A stretch of DNA of 64,000 nucleotides from an uncultured Sphaerochaeta sp. (GTDB lineage: Bacteria > Spirochaetota > Spirochaetia > Sphaerochaetales > Sphaerochaetaceae), in assembly GCF_963677075.1 (NCBI RefSeq), contig NZ_OY781873.1:2691715-2755714 (forward strand), in the 5' to 3' direction. The translations under genes were made by a program, and so were the position numbers. The notes beneath the pieces were generated by a model. That model saw only the letters and a program-made list of their open reading frames with translations, was not told the origin of the DNA and did not search any database. This document shows positions 15,402-23,080 of the stretch, in pieces (within the stretch, counting starts at the first letter, position 1; every line of letters begins with the position of its first letter).

Positions 15402-17210
15402 TCAACCCTTTTCGGCTTCCTTTGCTGTATCATCCTTGCCTCTGGAGTACAGAAATCGCTTGATCTTCTGGGTCGGCGTTCTCTGGAATGGCTCTTCCTG
15501 CAACTCAGCACTGCTGAGTCGGCTGAAAGCACTCAATTCCTTGTTCACGTCCTCTCTGATTTTCGCGACATATTTCAGGGCTTCATCCTTTGCCTCATTG
15601 ACATTCAAGGCCATCTTGCTGGCAAAAGCCTCAACGTCGATCTTGATCAACGCCGCCAGACCACCCTGTTCTGGGATAACCAATGACTCAGTGACAAAAT
15701 CCTGATTGTTTATCACAGACTCGATCAGCTCTGGGTAGATATTCTCCCCTCCACTGCCCAGGATCATGGTCTTTGTCCTTCCCTTGATAGAGAGTCGGCC
15801 ATGCTTGTCCAGGTGCCCTAGATCGCCTGTCCTGAAATAACCATCCTCGGTGAAGCTTGCCTTGTTCAGCTCAGGATTGTCGTAGTATCCCTGCATGACA
15901 TTCGGGCCCTTCACCAAGATTTCTCCCACTCCGGTCTCCGGATCAGGATCGGCCAACTTCACATCGACATGCTCAACCAATTTACCGATGACCCCAACAT
16001 AATGTTTCTTGGGTTTCCCACCAGCGATCAGGGGAGCGGTCTCAGTAAGCCCGTAGCCTATGGCATAGGGAAACTTTGCATCAGCGAGGAATTGTTCTAC
16101 CTCTCGGTCAAGTGGAGCCCCGCCAATACCGAAGAACTTCATATGACCACCGAAGGTCACCTTCAGTTTACGACCTATAGCCTTGCTGATCAACTTGCGG
16201 GTAAAGGAGTAACGCATCCATTTCTTGATCTTTTCGTTACCCTTGGTAACAGGAAGCACGGCACTTCGGTATACCTTTTCGATAAGCAGGGGAACAGTCA
16301 TCACAATTGTGGGCTTTACGTCCTTGAGAGCGGGAAGCAGGATCGATGTAACCGGCGGCTTACCCAGATATACAATTTCACAACCACACATAAGCTCCAA
16401 TATTTGTCCGGTGGTAAACTCATAGACATGGCTTACCGGTAAAATTGAAAGTACCTTGGACTTGTGATTGAGATCTACATACACATCAGTCGATATATCA
16501 GCATTCCAAACAAGATTCTTATGGGTAAGCATCACTCCCTTGCTGCTGCCGGTGGTGCCACTGGTATAGATCAGGGATGCCAGATCATCTTCCTGGGCAA
16601 GAGAGGCTTCTCGAAGCTTCCTTCCTTTCTCATCGATCTTTCTGCGGCTGATATCCTTACCCGGTGCGGCTGCAAACTGTGTTTTATCCTCAAGTCCCTT
16701 TGCGATGGTTGAGGGGATGTGAAATAAGTCTTCCATTCTTACCAAGTAGGAATCATTGGCCTGGACATATCCCTTTACCTTTTCAAAATGCTTGACGTTT
16801 ATTACGACACCTTTCACCCCAGCATGTTCGAGAATCTGGGTAGTCTCCTTGGTTGAGAAATCCGGTAGGATGGGAACTGCCACACAACCGATGGAGGTGA
16901 TGCCGAAATAGGCAACCATCCAGGTAGGACAACTCTCCCCCATTACGGCAATCTTATCCCCACGTGAGAATCCAGCCTCAAGGAGGGTAATGGAAATGGC
17001 ATCCTTCATCATCTTCAGCTGTGCGTAGGTAATCTCAGTGCCTTCCTCACGGTAGGTACGTAAGGCAATCCTGTCTCCATTACGACTAGCTGTACAATCA
17101 ACCACTGCGTCCATCGTATACTTGTTGACGGTCTTCATAGTCAGACCATCTTCACGCTTGAGTTTTTTTATTCTCTTCAAGGACCATACTTCTGCTTGTT
17201 TTTTCTTCAT
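15402..17210 (-). CDS. AMP-forming long-chain acyl-CoA synthetase-like protein (copy 1)
   Basis: ANL-superfamily adenylating enzyme: carboxylic (probably fatty) acid + ATP + CoA to acyl-CoA. 602 residues. P-loop-like YTSGTTGSSKG, GYGLTETAPL, the YFRTGDLGHL hinge-side motif, and a C-terminal Lys in TPTQKIKRF. An unusually basic N-terminus (MKKKQAEVWSLKRIKKLKRE) precedes the core. ATG 17210 overlaps the upstream MBL-hydrolase stop (ATGA). Two other copies are at 18403-20322 and 37998-39737. Substrate chain length unknown. Confidence 0.88.
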   Translation of the reverse strand: MKKKQAEVWSLKRIKKLKREDGLTMKTVNKYTMDAVVDCTASRNGDRIALRTYREEGTEITYAQLKMMKDAISITLLEAGFSRGDKIAVMGESCPTWMVAYFGITSIGCVAVPILPDFSTKETTQILEHAGVKGVVINVKHFEKVKGYVQANDSYLVRMEDLFHIPSTIAKGLEDKTQFAAAPGKDISRRKIDEKGRKLREASLAQEDDLASLIYTSGTTGSSKGVMLTHKNLVWNADISTDVYVDLNHKSKVLSILPVSHVYEFTTGQILELMCGCEIVYLGKPPVTSILLPALKDVKPTIVMTVPLLIEKVYRSAVLPVTKGNEKIKKWMRYSFTRKLISKAIGRKLKVTFGGHMKFFGIGGAPLDREVEQFLADAKFPYAIGYGLTETAPLIAGGKPKKHYVGVIGKLVEHVDVKLADPDPETGVGEILVKGPNVMQGYYDNPELNKASFTEDGYFRTGDLGHLDKHGRLSIKGRTKTMILGSGGENIYPELIESVINNQDFVTESLVIPEQGGLAALIKIDVEAFASKMALNVNEAKDEALKYVAKIREDVNKELSAFSRLSSAELQEEPFQRTPTQKIKRFLYSRGKDDTAKEAEKG

Positions 17211-17983
17211 AAATGCACCTTGTTTTTTGGTCCATACCACTGATTTTTCCTGCATACAGTAAAGGGAAGGTCAGTCATGGACTGTACCACTTTTTCCAGA
17301 ATCACAGGATCATTGTTACATTCAGAGAGATGGATGAAATAGACATGTTCACCCTTGAAGCCACTCTCACAGAGAAACTGCAAGGCTTGGTCATTGGACA
17401 GATGCCCCTGATTACTGGATATCCTCCGCTTCAACATTGGCGGATAGGGGCCGGTTTTCAACATCTGTTCATCATAATTTGCTTCCAGAAATAGAATGGT
17501 AGCACCCTCTGCAAGCATCCTTTGTTGCTCGCTCGTGATGCCCGTATCAGTCAACACCATATAGTGGGTATCCTGATGGGTAATATACCAACCAACAGAA
17601 CCACCACTATCGTGACTTGTTTCAAAACAGAACAGGGAGAAGGGTCCGACCTGGACAAGTTCCGATGTACAAACTGTCTGAAGGTTTCCCTCAGGGATAC
17701 CCAATTTCTCGATCAGCAGCGGTTGCTCAGCAACCATACGATCGTGGGCATACACGGGTATGGGCAGTTTCCTGGAGAGCACACCGACACCACGGGCATG
17801 GTCAGGATGGAGATGGGTGAGAAATACCGCCTGAACGGTAGACAGTGGTACGGAGAACTGCGACAGACGTCTTGTGAGCTCCACAACGCTGTAGCCCTGG
17901 TCAATCAAGATGGAGGAGGTACCATCGGTGAAAAGATAACTGTTTCCACTGGACCCACTGCCCAGAACGGCATACTGTACCAT
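17207..17983 (-). CDS. Metallo-beta-lactamase-fold hydrolase (YycJ/WalJ-like)
   Basis: 258 residues, cytoplasmic. The dimetal motif is LTHLHPDHARG (HxHxDH); downstream metal ligands are in SHDSGGSVGW and LTDTG, and the late His in YFIHLSECNNDP. The start LGSGSSGNSYLF is typical of the YycJ/WalJ subgroup, thought to act on nucleic acids. ATG 17983 shares TGATG with the upstream ArsC-like gene, and its own stop overlaps the acyl-CoA synthetase start. Confidence 0.87.
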   Translation of the reverse strand: MVQYAVLGSGSSGNSYLFTDGTSSILIDQGYSVVELTRRLSQFSVPLSTVQAVFLTHLHPDHARGVGVLSRKLPIPVYAHDRMVAEQPLLIEKLGIPEGNLQTVCTSELVQVGPFSLFCFETSHDSGGSVGWYITHQDTHYMVLTDTGITSEQQRMLAEGATILFLEANYDEQMLKTGPYPPMLKRRISSNQGHLSNDQALQFLCESGFKGEHVYFIHLSECNNDPVILEKVVQSMTDLPFTVCRKNQWYGPKNKVHL

Positions 17984-18318
17984 CAAAGCGTTCCCCATGC
18001 AGCAAGTACCGCTGGATCATAGCCTAAGTGAACCCTGCCCTTACAGCGAAGCACTGGAGTCTTAAGCAGCTGAGGATGCTCTGCCAACTCCTGGGCAGCA
18101 TCAAAGCTTCTCCATGCATAGCCTTCTTTTACATAATAGGAACTCGACTCATCGACCAAGGTTTCAGCGCTATATGCACTGAAAAGCGAACGCCACTCCC
18201 CTTCGGAGAGTGTGCGCTGGTTCAAGTCAACAAACTGGAAGGCAATACTACGTTCTTTGCAGTTCCTGATCGCCTTCGCTGTTTCTTTGCATTTTTTTGT
18301 CCCGATTATCTGAATCAT
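17983..18318 (-). CDS. ArsC/Spx-family thioredoxin-fold protein
   Basis: 111 residues matching the ArsC family (glutaredoxin-like arsenate reductases, Spx regulators). Starts MIQIIGTKKCKETAKAIR, with the single N-terminal redox Cys at residue 10 and no second Cys in the CxxC position. C-terminal LLKTPVLRCKGRVHLGYD matches the ArsC substrate loop, where the Arg residues bind oxyanion. No arsenic genes are nearby, so it may be a general redox protein. ATG 18318 has GGGGAAGG just upstream. Coupled to the MBL hydrolase. Confidence 0.82.
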   Translation of the reverse strand: MIQIIGTKKCKETAKAIRNCKERSIAFQFVDLNQRTLSEGEWRSLFSAYSAETLVDESSSYYVKEGYAWRSFDAAQELAEHPQLLKTPVLRCKGRVHLGYDPAVLAAWGTL

Positions 18319-18402
18319 GCCTTCCCCTGTCATTTCTATTCCACTTAATAGTACCGTAGACAGGGCAAAAAGGCAAGAAACCAGACAGATTGCCGAATCG
18401 TG

Positions 18403-20322
18403 TCAACTCACGAAGAGCTCATCAATTTCACGCTGATAGAGACGGTTGATCTCAAATCGCTTCAGTTCCTGCTTTGCACTCAGTTCCTTACCTACCTCAA
18501 AGCTCTTGGAGAGGAGGCGGAAGCGAGCAATATGCTCGAAACTCTTGAAACCATGTTTGCTGTTGATGATATCTCCGATCGTTTGCTCGATCAGGCTTCT
18601 CACTTCCTGCATCTGATACAGCTTGTCGGCGAGGTAGGGAATTTCCTTCTGCTTGAGGTACTCTTCGATACGTTGCTTGTTAAGGACAATCAAGGCACCC
18701 AGATACTTCTTGTCCTGCCCCAGTACAATGGCCTGTTCAATGAACTCACTCTCACAGAGTTTTGCTTCGATGGGTACCGGTTCAAGGTTTTCTCCTCCTG
18801 CCAGGACGATGGTATCCTTCGCCCTTCCGCTGAGCGCAAACTCACCGCGGTGGGTCCAAATACCCAGGTCACCGGTATTAAGCCAACCCTTCTCATCCAA
18901 GACCAATCGGGTAAGATCTGGACGCTTGTAATAGCCCTTCATCACCTGTGGTCCACGGACCATGACAATGCCTTTCTCGCCGGGCTTTGCTTCCTGGTTT
19001 TGCTCATTGACAATACGTACTTCTGTTCCATCCAGAGGACTTACCGTGCGTTTAACCCCATGGAGCAGAGGACGTACCGCTACTACAGGGGCACTCTCGG
19101 TCAGGCCATACCCGTCAAGCAACTTCACACCGATTGAGGCAAAGAAGATATCCACCCCTGCACTGAGAGAACCCCCACCACTGACACCGGCAATGAAATT
19201 CTTGCCAAGTTTCTGCTTGACCTTGGAGAAAACCAGATGGTCCCCTGCCTTATAGAGTGGGTAGAGCAATACCATCGGCAGCAGTCCTGTTGATACATCG
19301 AGGATTCGGCTGCGCTTCTTGAAAGTGGCAACTTCTCCCAGTACCAAGTCCCTGCTTCTGCTGTAGATGCTTGCAACCTTGATGAAGAAGGAGAACAGGC
19401 CTTTTGCAACAGGACTCTTGTTCTTCATACTGGCGAATACTCCAGCCTTTACTGCTTCCCAAATGCGGGGAACAGAACCCATCCAATGCGGGTTCACGAG
19501 TGCCAAGTCAGCGAGCAGAATTGAACCCAGTGGCTTGGAATAGGCCACTGTTGATGCGTTACCAATGATGACATACTGTAGGATTCGTTCAAAGGAGTGC
19601 CAGACGGGAAGGACGCTCAGCCAACGCTGACCAGGTGCAAACCTTTCGATCAACTTGGGAACAGCCTCCAGCTGGTAGGCAAAGTTTGCATGGGTGAGCA
19701 TGACCCCCTTTGGGTCACCAGTGGTACCACTGGTGAAGATGATGGTTGCAATTTCCTCACTGTTCCCTTTTGCTCGCTCGCTCTCAACCTTTTTTGCCAT
19801 GGCATGATCATCAAGGAGTGCCCTCCCTTCATCCACGAGATCCTGATAACAGAGAATCTCGATCTTGGTGGTAGAGGCGGCCTCATCACGTTGCTGATGG
19901 GTAAACTCACGATCCATGACGATCAAGTGTTGCAAAGCCGGGAGGTTTTCACTGATGTTGAGAATCTTGCGCAACTGAACCGCATTCTCGACAAAACAGA
20001 ATGCTGCTTCAGTTACAGAGAGAATGAAGCTAACTTCATAGGGCATTGCATCCCGACCACGGGGAACATCAGCAGCCCCCAGGCTGAGGATCGCCAAGTC
20101 GCTGGCGAGCCATTCACGGCGGTTGTCACTGATCAGGCCAACCAGGTCTCCGCGTTTGACGCCATGGCTCATCAGGCTTGCAGCTAAGCTATTCACTTCA
20201 CTATAGAGATCAGAATAGGAGATCGACTGAAAAACGCCGTTCTTGTCCTTGCTCATCTGGACGGTGTATGCGGGATATTGTGTAACAACCTCTGTAAATA
20301 TCTGTGGTATGGTCTTATACAT
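18403..20322 (-). CDS. AMP-forming long-chain acyl-CoA synthetase-like protein (copy 2)
   Basis: 639 residues, ANL superfamily. FTSGTTGDPKGVMLTH near 206, GYGLTESAPV, WLNTGDLGIW, and the C-terminal KFSFEV-type region SKSFEVGKELSAKQELKR. Divergent from copy 1 (different N-terminus and a longer insert around 300-360). ATG 20322 with GGAGG 7 nt upstream. Clear promoter TTGACA-N17-TATAAA at 20379-20351. Cytoplasmic or membrane-peripheral; likely activates exogenous or recycled fatty acids. Confidence 0.9.
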   Translation of the reverse strand: MYKTIPQIFTEVVTQYPAYTVQMSKDKNGVFQSISYSDLYSEVNSLAASLMSHGVKRGDLVGLISDNRREWLASDLAILSLGAADVPRGRDAMPYEVSFILSVTEAAFCFVENAVQLRKILNISENLPALQHLIVMDREFTHQQRDEAASTTKIEILCYQDLVDEGRALLDDHAMAKKVESERAKGNSEEIATIIFTSGTTGDPKGVMLTHANFAYQLEAVPKLIERFAPGQRWLSVLPVWHSFERILQYVIIGNASTVAYSKPLGSILLADLALVNPHWMGSVPRIWEAVKAGVFASMKNKSPVAKGLFSFFIKVASIYSRSRDLVLGEVATFKKRSRILDVSTGLLPMVLLYPLYKAGDHLVFSKVKQKLGKNFIAGVSGGGSLSAGVDIFFASIGVKLLDGYGLTESAPVVAVRPLLHGVKRTVSPLDGTEVRIVNEQNQEAKPGEKGIVMVRGPQVMKGYYKRPDLTRLVLDEKGWLNTGDLGIWTHRGEFALSGRAKDTIVLAGGENLEPVPIEAKLCESEFIEQAIVLGQDKKYLGALIVLNKQRIEEYLKQKEIPYLADKLYQMQEVRSLIEQTIGDIINSKHGFKSFEHIARFRLLSKSFEVGKELSAKQELKRFEINRLYQREIDELFVS

Positions 20323-20350
20323 AGTTACCTCCGTGTATGGTACTATCTAT

Positions 20351-20379
20351 TTTATATACACAATTTCATATTTTGTCAA
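20351..20379 (-). promoter_or_regulatory. Promoter of acyl-CoA synthetase copy 2
   Basis: Minus strand: TTGACA (20379-20374), 17-bp AT-rich spacer, TATAAA (20356-20351). One of the best promoter matches in the window. Confidence 0.7.
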
Positions 20380-20477
20380 TCTGTCAGAATAAACATATCT
20401 CCAACCTTTCTCTTTATATTTCCTACACCTATGGGAATTGCCCCAAGCAGAGCTAAAACTACGAGAAATGTCATCAT
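20376..20477 (-). CDS. Possible 33-residue hydrophobic peptide
   Basis: Minus-strand ORF starting MMTFLVVLALLGAIP, one hydrophobic segment then a basic tail (NIKRKVGD). Only a weak AAAGAG precedes the ATG. It lies in the 216-bp gap between acyl-CoA synthetase copy 2 and asnS, overlapping the asnS -35 and ending on the -35 of the synthetase. Composition resembles small membrane proteins, but chance is not excluded. Confidence 0.22.
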   Translation of the reverse strand: MMTFLVVLALLGAIPIGVGNIKRKVGDMFILTD

Positions 20478-20479
20478 TA

Positions 20480-20509
20480 TTGACTCTTTATAGGGAAACA
20501 AATCATAAT
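20480..20509 (+). promoter_or_regulatory. Promoter of asnS
   Basis: TTGACT (20480-20485), 18-bp spacer, CATAAT (20504-20509); about 22 nt of leader carrying AAGGAG. Confidence 0.55.
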
Positions 20510-20538
20510 GGCCAAATATGATAAGGAGAGACTTTTCC

Positions 20539-21927
20539 ATGAAAGAACGAATTTCTACATTGCTCAAGAGAGAACCACAGGCTGAATTTGTTGTGGCAGA
20601 AGGCTGGGTAAGGACCAAGCGAGACAGTAAGAATGTATGCTTCCTTGAGGTCAATGATGGTTCGTGTCTGAAGGGACTGCAGGTTGTCATCGACAAGGAG
20701 CAGCTTCCTGACCTCTCCATTCTCAATGATATCACCACCGGTTGTTCAGTTATCTGCAAGGGCCCGATCGTTGCAAGCGCAGGTGGCAACCAAGCAGTCG
20801 AGATGGCCACTGTCGACGTGCAGGTAGTGGGTCCTTGTCCGGTGGACACCTATCCTCTCCAGAAGAAACGGCATACCATCGAGTATCTTCGTGAGATTGC
20901 CCACCTGAGAGCAAGAACCAACATGTTTGGTGCAGTAGCACGGGTGAGAAACACCTTGAGTTATGCGGTCCACACCTTTTTCCAGGAACATGGGTTCTCC
21001 TATGTGAATACCCCGATCATCAGTGCAAGCGATTGTGAGGGAGCAGGTGAACAGTTTTTGGTCACCACCCTGGACCTGGACAACATTCCCCGCAGCGAAG
21101 AGGGAAAGGTCGATTACGCAAAGGACTTCTTTGGCCGTGAAGCCTATCTTACCGTAAGTGGACAGCTGGAGGGAGAGACCTATGCAATGGCATTGAAGAA
21201 CATCTACACCTTCGGCCCCACCTTCAGGGCAGAGAATTCCAACACCAAGCGACATCTCTCGGAGTTCTGGATGGTTGAACCTGAGATGGCTTTCTGTACG
21301 CTTGAAGGAAATATGGAGCTGGCTGAGGAGTTCCTCAAATACCTGTTCAAAACCGTGTTGGAGGAGTGTGCAGAAGATATGGCCTTCTTCAGCAAGTTTG
21401 TGCAATCGGGAGTTCAGGAAACGCTCAAGGCAATCGTGGAGACACCGTTTGCCCACCTGACCTACACTGAGGCAATCGAGGAACTTTCCAAACACAACGA
21501 CAAGTTTGAGTTCCCTGTCTCCTGGGGCAGTGACTTGCAGAGTGAACACGAGAAGTTCCTCACCGAAGTAATATGCAAGAGACCGGTTATCGTGACCGAC
21601 TATCCCAAGGAGATCAAGGCTTTCTACATGAAGCTGAATGAAGATGGGAAAACAGTGCGTGGCATGGATGTCCTTGTTCCCCGCCTGGGTGAGATCATCG
21701 GCGGTAGTGAACGTGAGGCAGACCTGGACATATTGACCAAACGCATGGAAGAACTGGATCTCAATCCTGATGATTACTGGTGGTATCTTGATCTGAGACG
21801 ATTCGGCACAGTACCTCACGCTGGCTTCGGCCTTGGATTTGAGCGCTTGGTGCAGTACGTCACAGGGATGGGAAATATCCGTGACGTCATACCCTACCCA
21901 AGGGCTCCAAAACTGGCAGACTTCTAA
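20539..21927 (+). CDS. asnS: Asparaginyl-tRNA synthetase
   Basis: Class IIb aminoacyl-tRNA synthetase charging tRNA-Asn. 462 residues: N-terminal OB anticodon-binding domain (about 1-110), then the catalytic domain with motif 2 ([20 protein letters not shown]) and motif 3 ([15 protein letters not shown]). The MVEPEMAF strand and [10 protein letters not shown] are typical of AsnRS. ATG 20539 has AAGGAGAG 8 nt upstream. Monocistronic; followed by a terminator. Confidence 0.96.
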   Translation: MKERISTLLKREPQAEFVVAEGWVRTKRDSKNVCFLEVNDGSCLKGLQVVIDKEQLPDLSILNDITTGCSVICKGPIVASAGGNQAVEMATVDVQVVGPCPVDTYPLQKKRHTIEYLREIAHLRARTNMFGAVARVRNTLSYAVHTFFQEHGFSYVNTPIISASDCEGAGEQFLVTTLDLDNIPRSEEGKVDYAKDFFGREAYLTVSGQLEGETYAMALKNIYTFGPTFRAENSNTKRHLSEFWMVEPEMAFCTLEGNMELAEEFLKYLFKTVLEECAEDMAFFSKFVQSGVQETLKAIVETPFAHLTYTEAIEELSKHNDKFEFPVSWGSDLQSEHEKFLTEVICKRPVIVTDYPKEIKAFYMKLNEDGKTVRGMDVLVPRLGEIIGGSEREADLDILTKRMEELDLNPDDYWWYLDLRRFGTVPHAGFGLGFERLVQYVTGMGNIRDVIPYPRAPKLADF

Positions 21928-21933
21928 TTTAAA

Positions 21934-21956
21934 GGCGGCATTGGCCGCCTTTTTTT
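21934..21956 (+). terminator. Intrinsic terminator after asnS
   Basis: GGCGGC (21934-21939), ATTG loop, GCCGCC (21944-21949), then seven T. It sits between convergent genes; the stop of the LuxR-type gene lies in the T tract. Confidence 0.9.
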
Positions 21957-22512
21957 ATTGATATAGCGAGAACAATGCCCAGACGATCAATTGGCTGGTA
22001 GTGTGTACTCCACTCTTGAGGAACAGATGCTTTTTATGTGCAATGACTGTCGACACCTTAATACCCAGGAGAGAGGCAATCTGACGGGTTTCCTGGCCAC
22101 TTACCATAAGGGTAAGAACCTGATGTTCTCTCTTGGTCAGAACAGCCGGATGCTCATTGACTCCATCATGAGGATGGGGAGCGGAGAGAAATCTCCCCAG
22201 CATCATCTCAAGCAGTGGCTCACTACAGGTAAGCGAGAGTACAATCGTGTACTGGTCTTCCAGCAAGGAACACATCATTTTCATTGATTTCGGACAAAAG
22301 ATGAGAAGGTTCTTGGACGGTAACATCCTCTTCATCTGCACAACCGAGGGAAGGTCCGAGCAGTAGCAGATGTAGTTTCTCATCATAATTTCTGGGGAGT
22401 GAGTACCAATACGGTGTGCATGTAGTCTCAGCTGAGGATAACCGGCCAGTCGACTCAGCATCCTTTCCCGTTCAAATGCATTACGGTAGAGTAAGATTGT
22501 TTCATGGTTCAT
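21955..22512 (-). CDS. LuxR-type (GerE) helix-turn-helix regulator
   Basis: 185 residues. The C-terminal about 60 are a LuxR/NarL HTH: LTKREHQVLTLMVSGQ, then IASLLGIKVSTVIAHKKHLF. The N-terminal about 115 residues resemble a degenerate response-regulator receiver in length but lack the phospho-acceptor Asp pattern, so phosphorylation is unlikely. AGGAGG is only 4 nt from ATG 22512. The YaiI-type gene ends 18 bp upstream on the same strand. No cognate kinase nearby. Confidence 0.83.
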   Translation of the reverse strand: MNHETILLYRNAFERERMLSRLAGYPQLRLHAHRIGTHSPEIMMRNYICYCSDLPSVVQMKRMLPSKNLLIFCPKSMKMMCSLLEDQYTIVLSLTCSEPLLEMMLGRFLSAPHPHDGVNEHPAVLTKREHQVLTLMVSGQETRQIASLLGIKVSTVIAHKKHLFLKSGVHTTSQLIVWALFSLYQ

Positions 22513-22530
22513 GTCCTCCTAAGAGGCAGA

Positions 22531-23076
22531 TCAGGTATTTTGCTTCAGCATGCTGGTAAGCAATGCATCAAACGAATCGCTGAAAGCCTTGGTCTGCTTG
22601 CCACTCATCCTGGAGTGTTGTTCGCTGAATATACCCAACTCCCTGAACTCTGTCATGGCATTACGGATGGAGAGTCGCTCTGCCATATTCTCTTCGGTAT
22701 AGGTATTCCCACGATCATCCAGTACAGTGATACCTTTCTCTACCAAACGACCAGCGAGAGGAATGTCATGGGTGATGGCAAGGGCAGGTGGTACAGCATG
22801 GTCGACAATCCAGTCATCGGCACTGTCATCCCCCTTCTCCACCTGTACCTGATTGATAGGGCTCTTCACGTCCCTGAGGGCAATCTGGTCCTCTATTCCC
22901 TGCTTCTTTGCTTCACTACGCAAGGCATTGGTATGCTGTTGGTAGGCTTGCTCCACATCCTTGAGCACTCGGTCTGCAACAAAATAAACCGTGAGATTTC
23001 GCCGGATTACCGCCTTGAGAATGATCTGTCTCAGGTTTCGCGGACAGGAGTCCGCATCTACATATAGGGTGAACAT
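22531..23076 (-). CDS. YaiI/YqxD (UPF0178) family protein
   Basis: 181 residues, UPF0178 family, PIN-like fold. LYVDADSCPR at the start is the family signature (acidic metal-site residues), followed by VYFVADR, GDDSADDWIVD and ITHDIPLAGRLVEKG. A nuclease role has been suggested for the fold but is not proven. Ends 4 bp after the GH2 gene begins the intergenic region, so probably co-transcribed with it. Confidence 0.9.
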   Translation of the reverse strand: MFTLYVDADSCPRNLRQIILKAVIRRNLTVYFVADRVLKDVEQAYQQHTNALRSEAKKQGIEDQIALRDVKSPINQVQVEKGDDSADDWIVDHAVPPALAITHDIPLAGRLVEKGITVLDDRGNTYTEENMAERLSIRNAMTEFRELGIFSEQHSRMSGKQTKAFSDSFDALLTSMLKQNT

Positions 23077-23080
23077 GCGC

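Noticed and set aside
20746..21819. Long open frame (357 codons) antisense to asnS
   Set aside because: asnS is certain on the other strand; the antisense translation has no recognisable family, start context or promoter.
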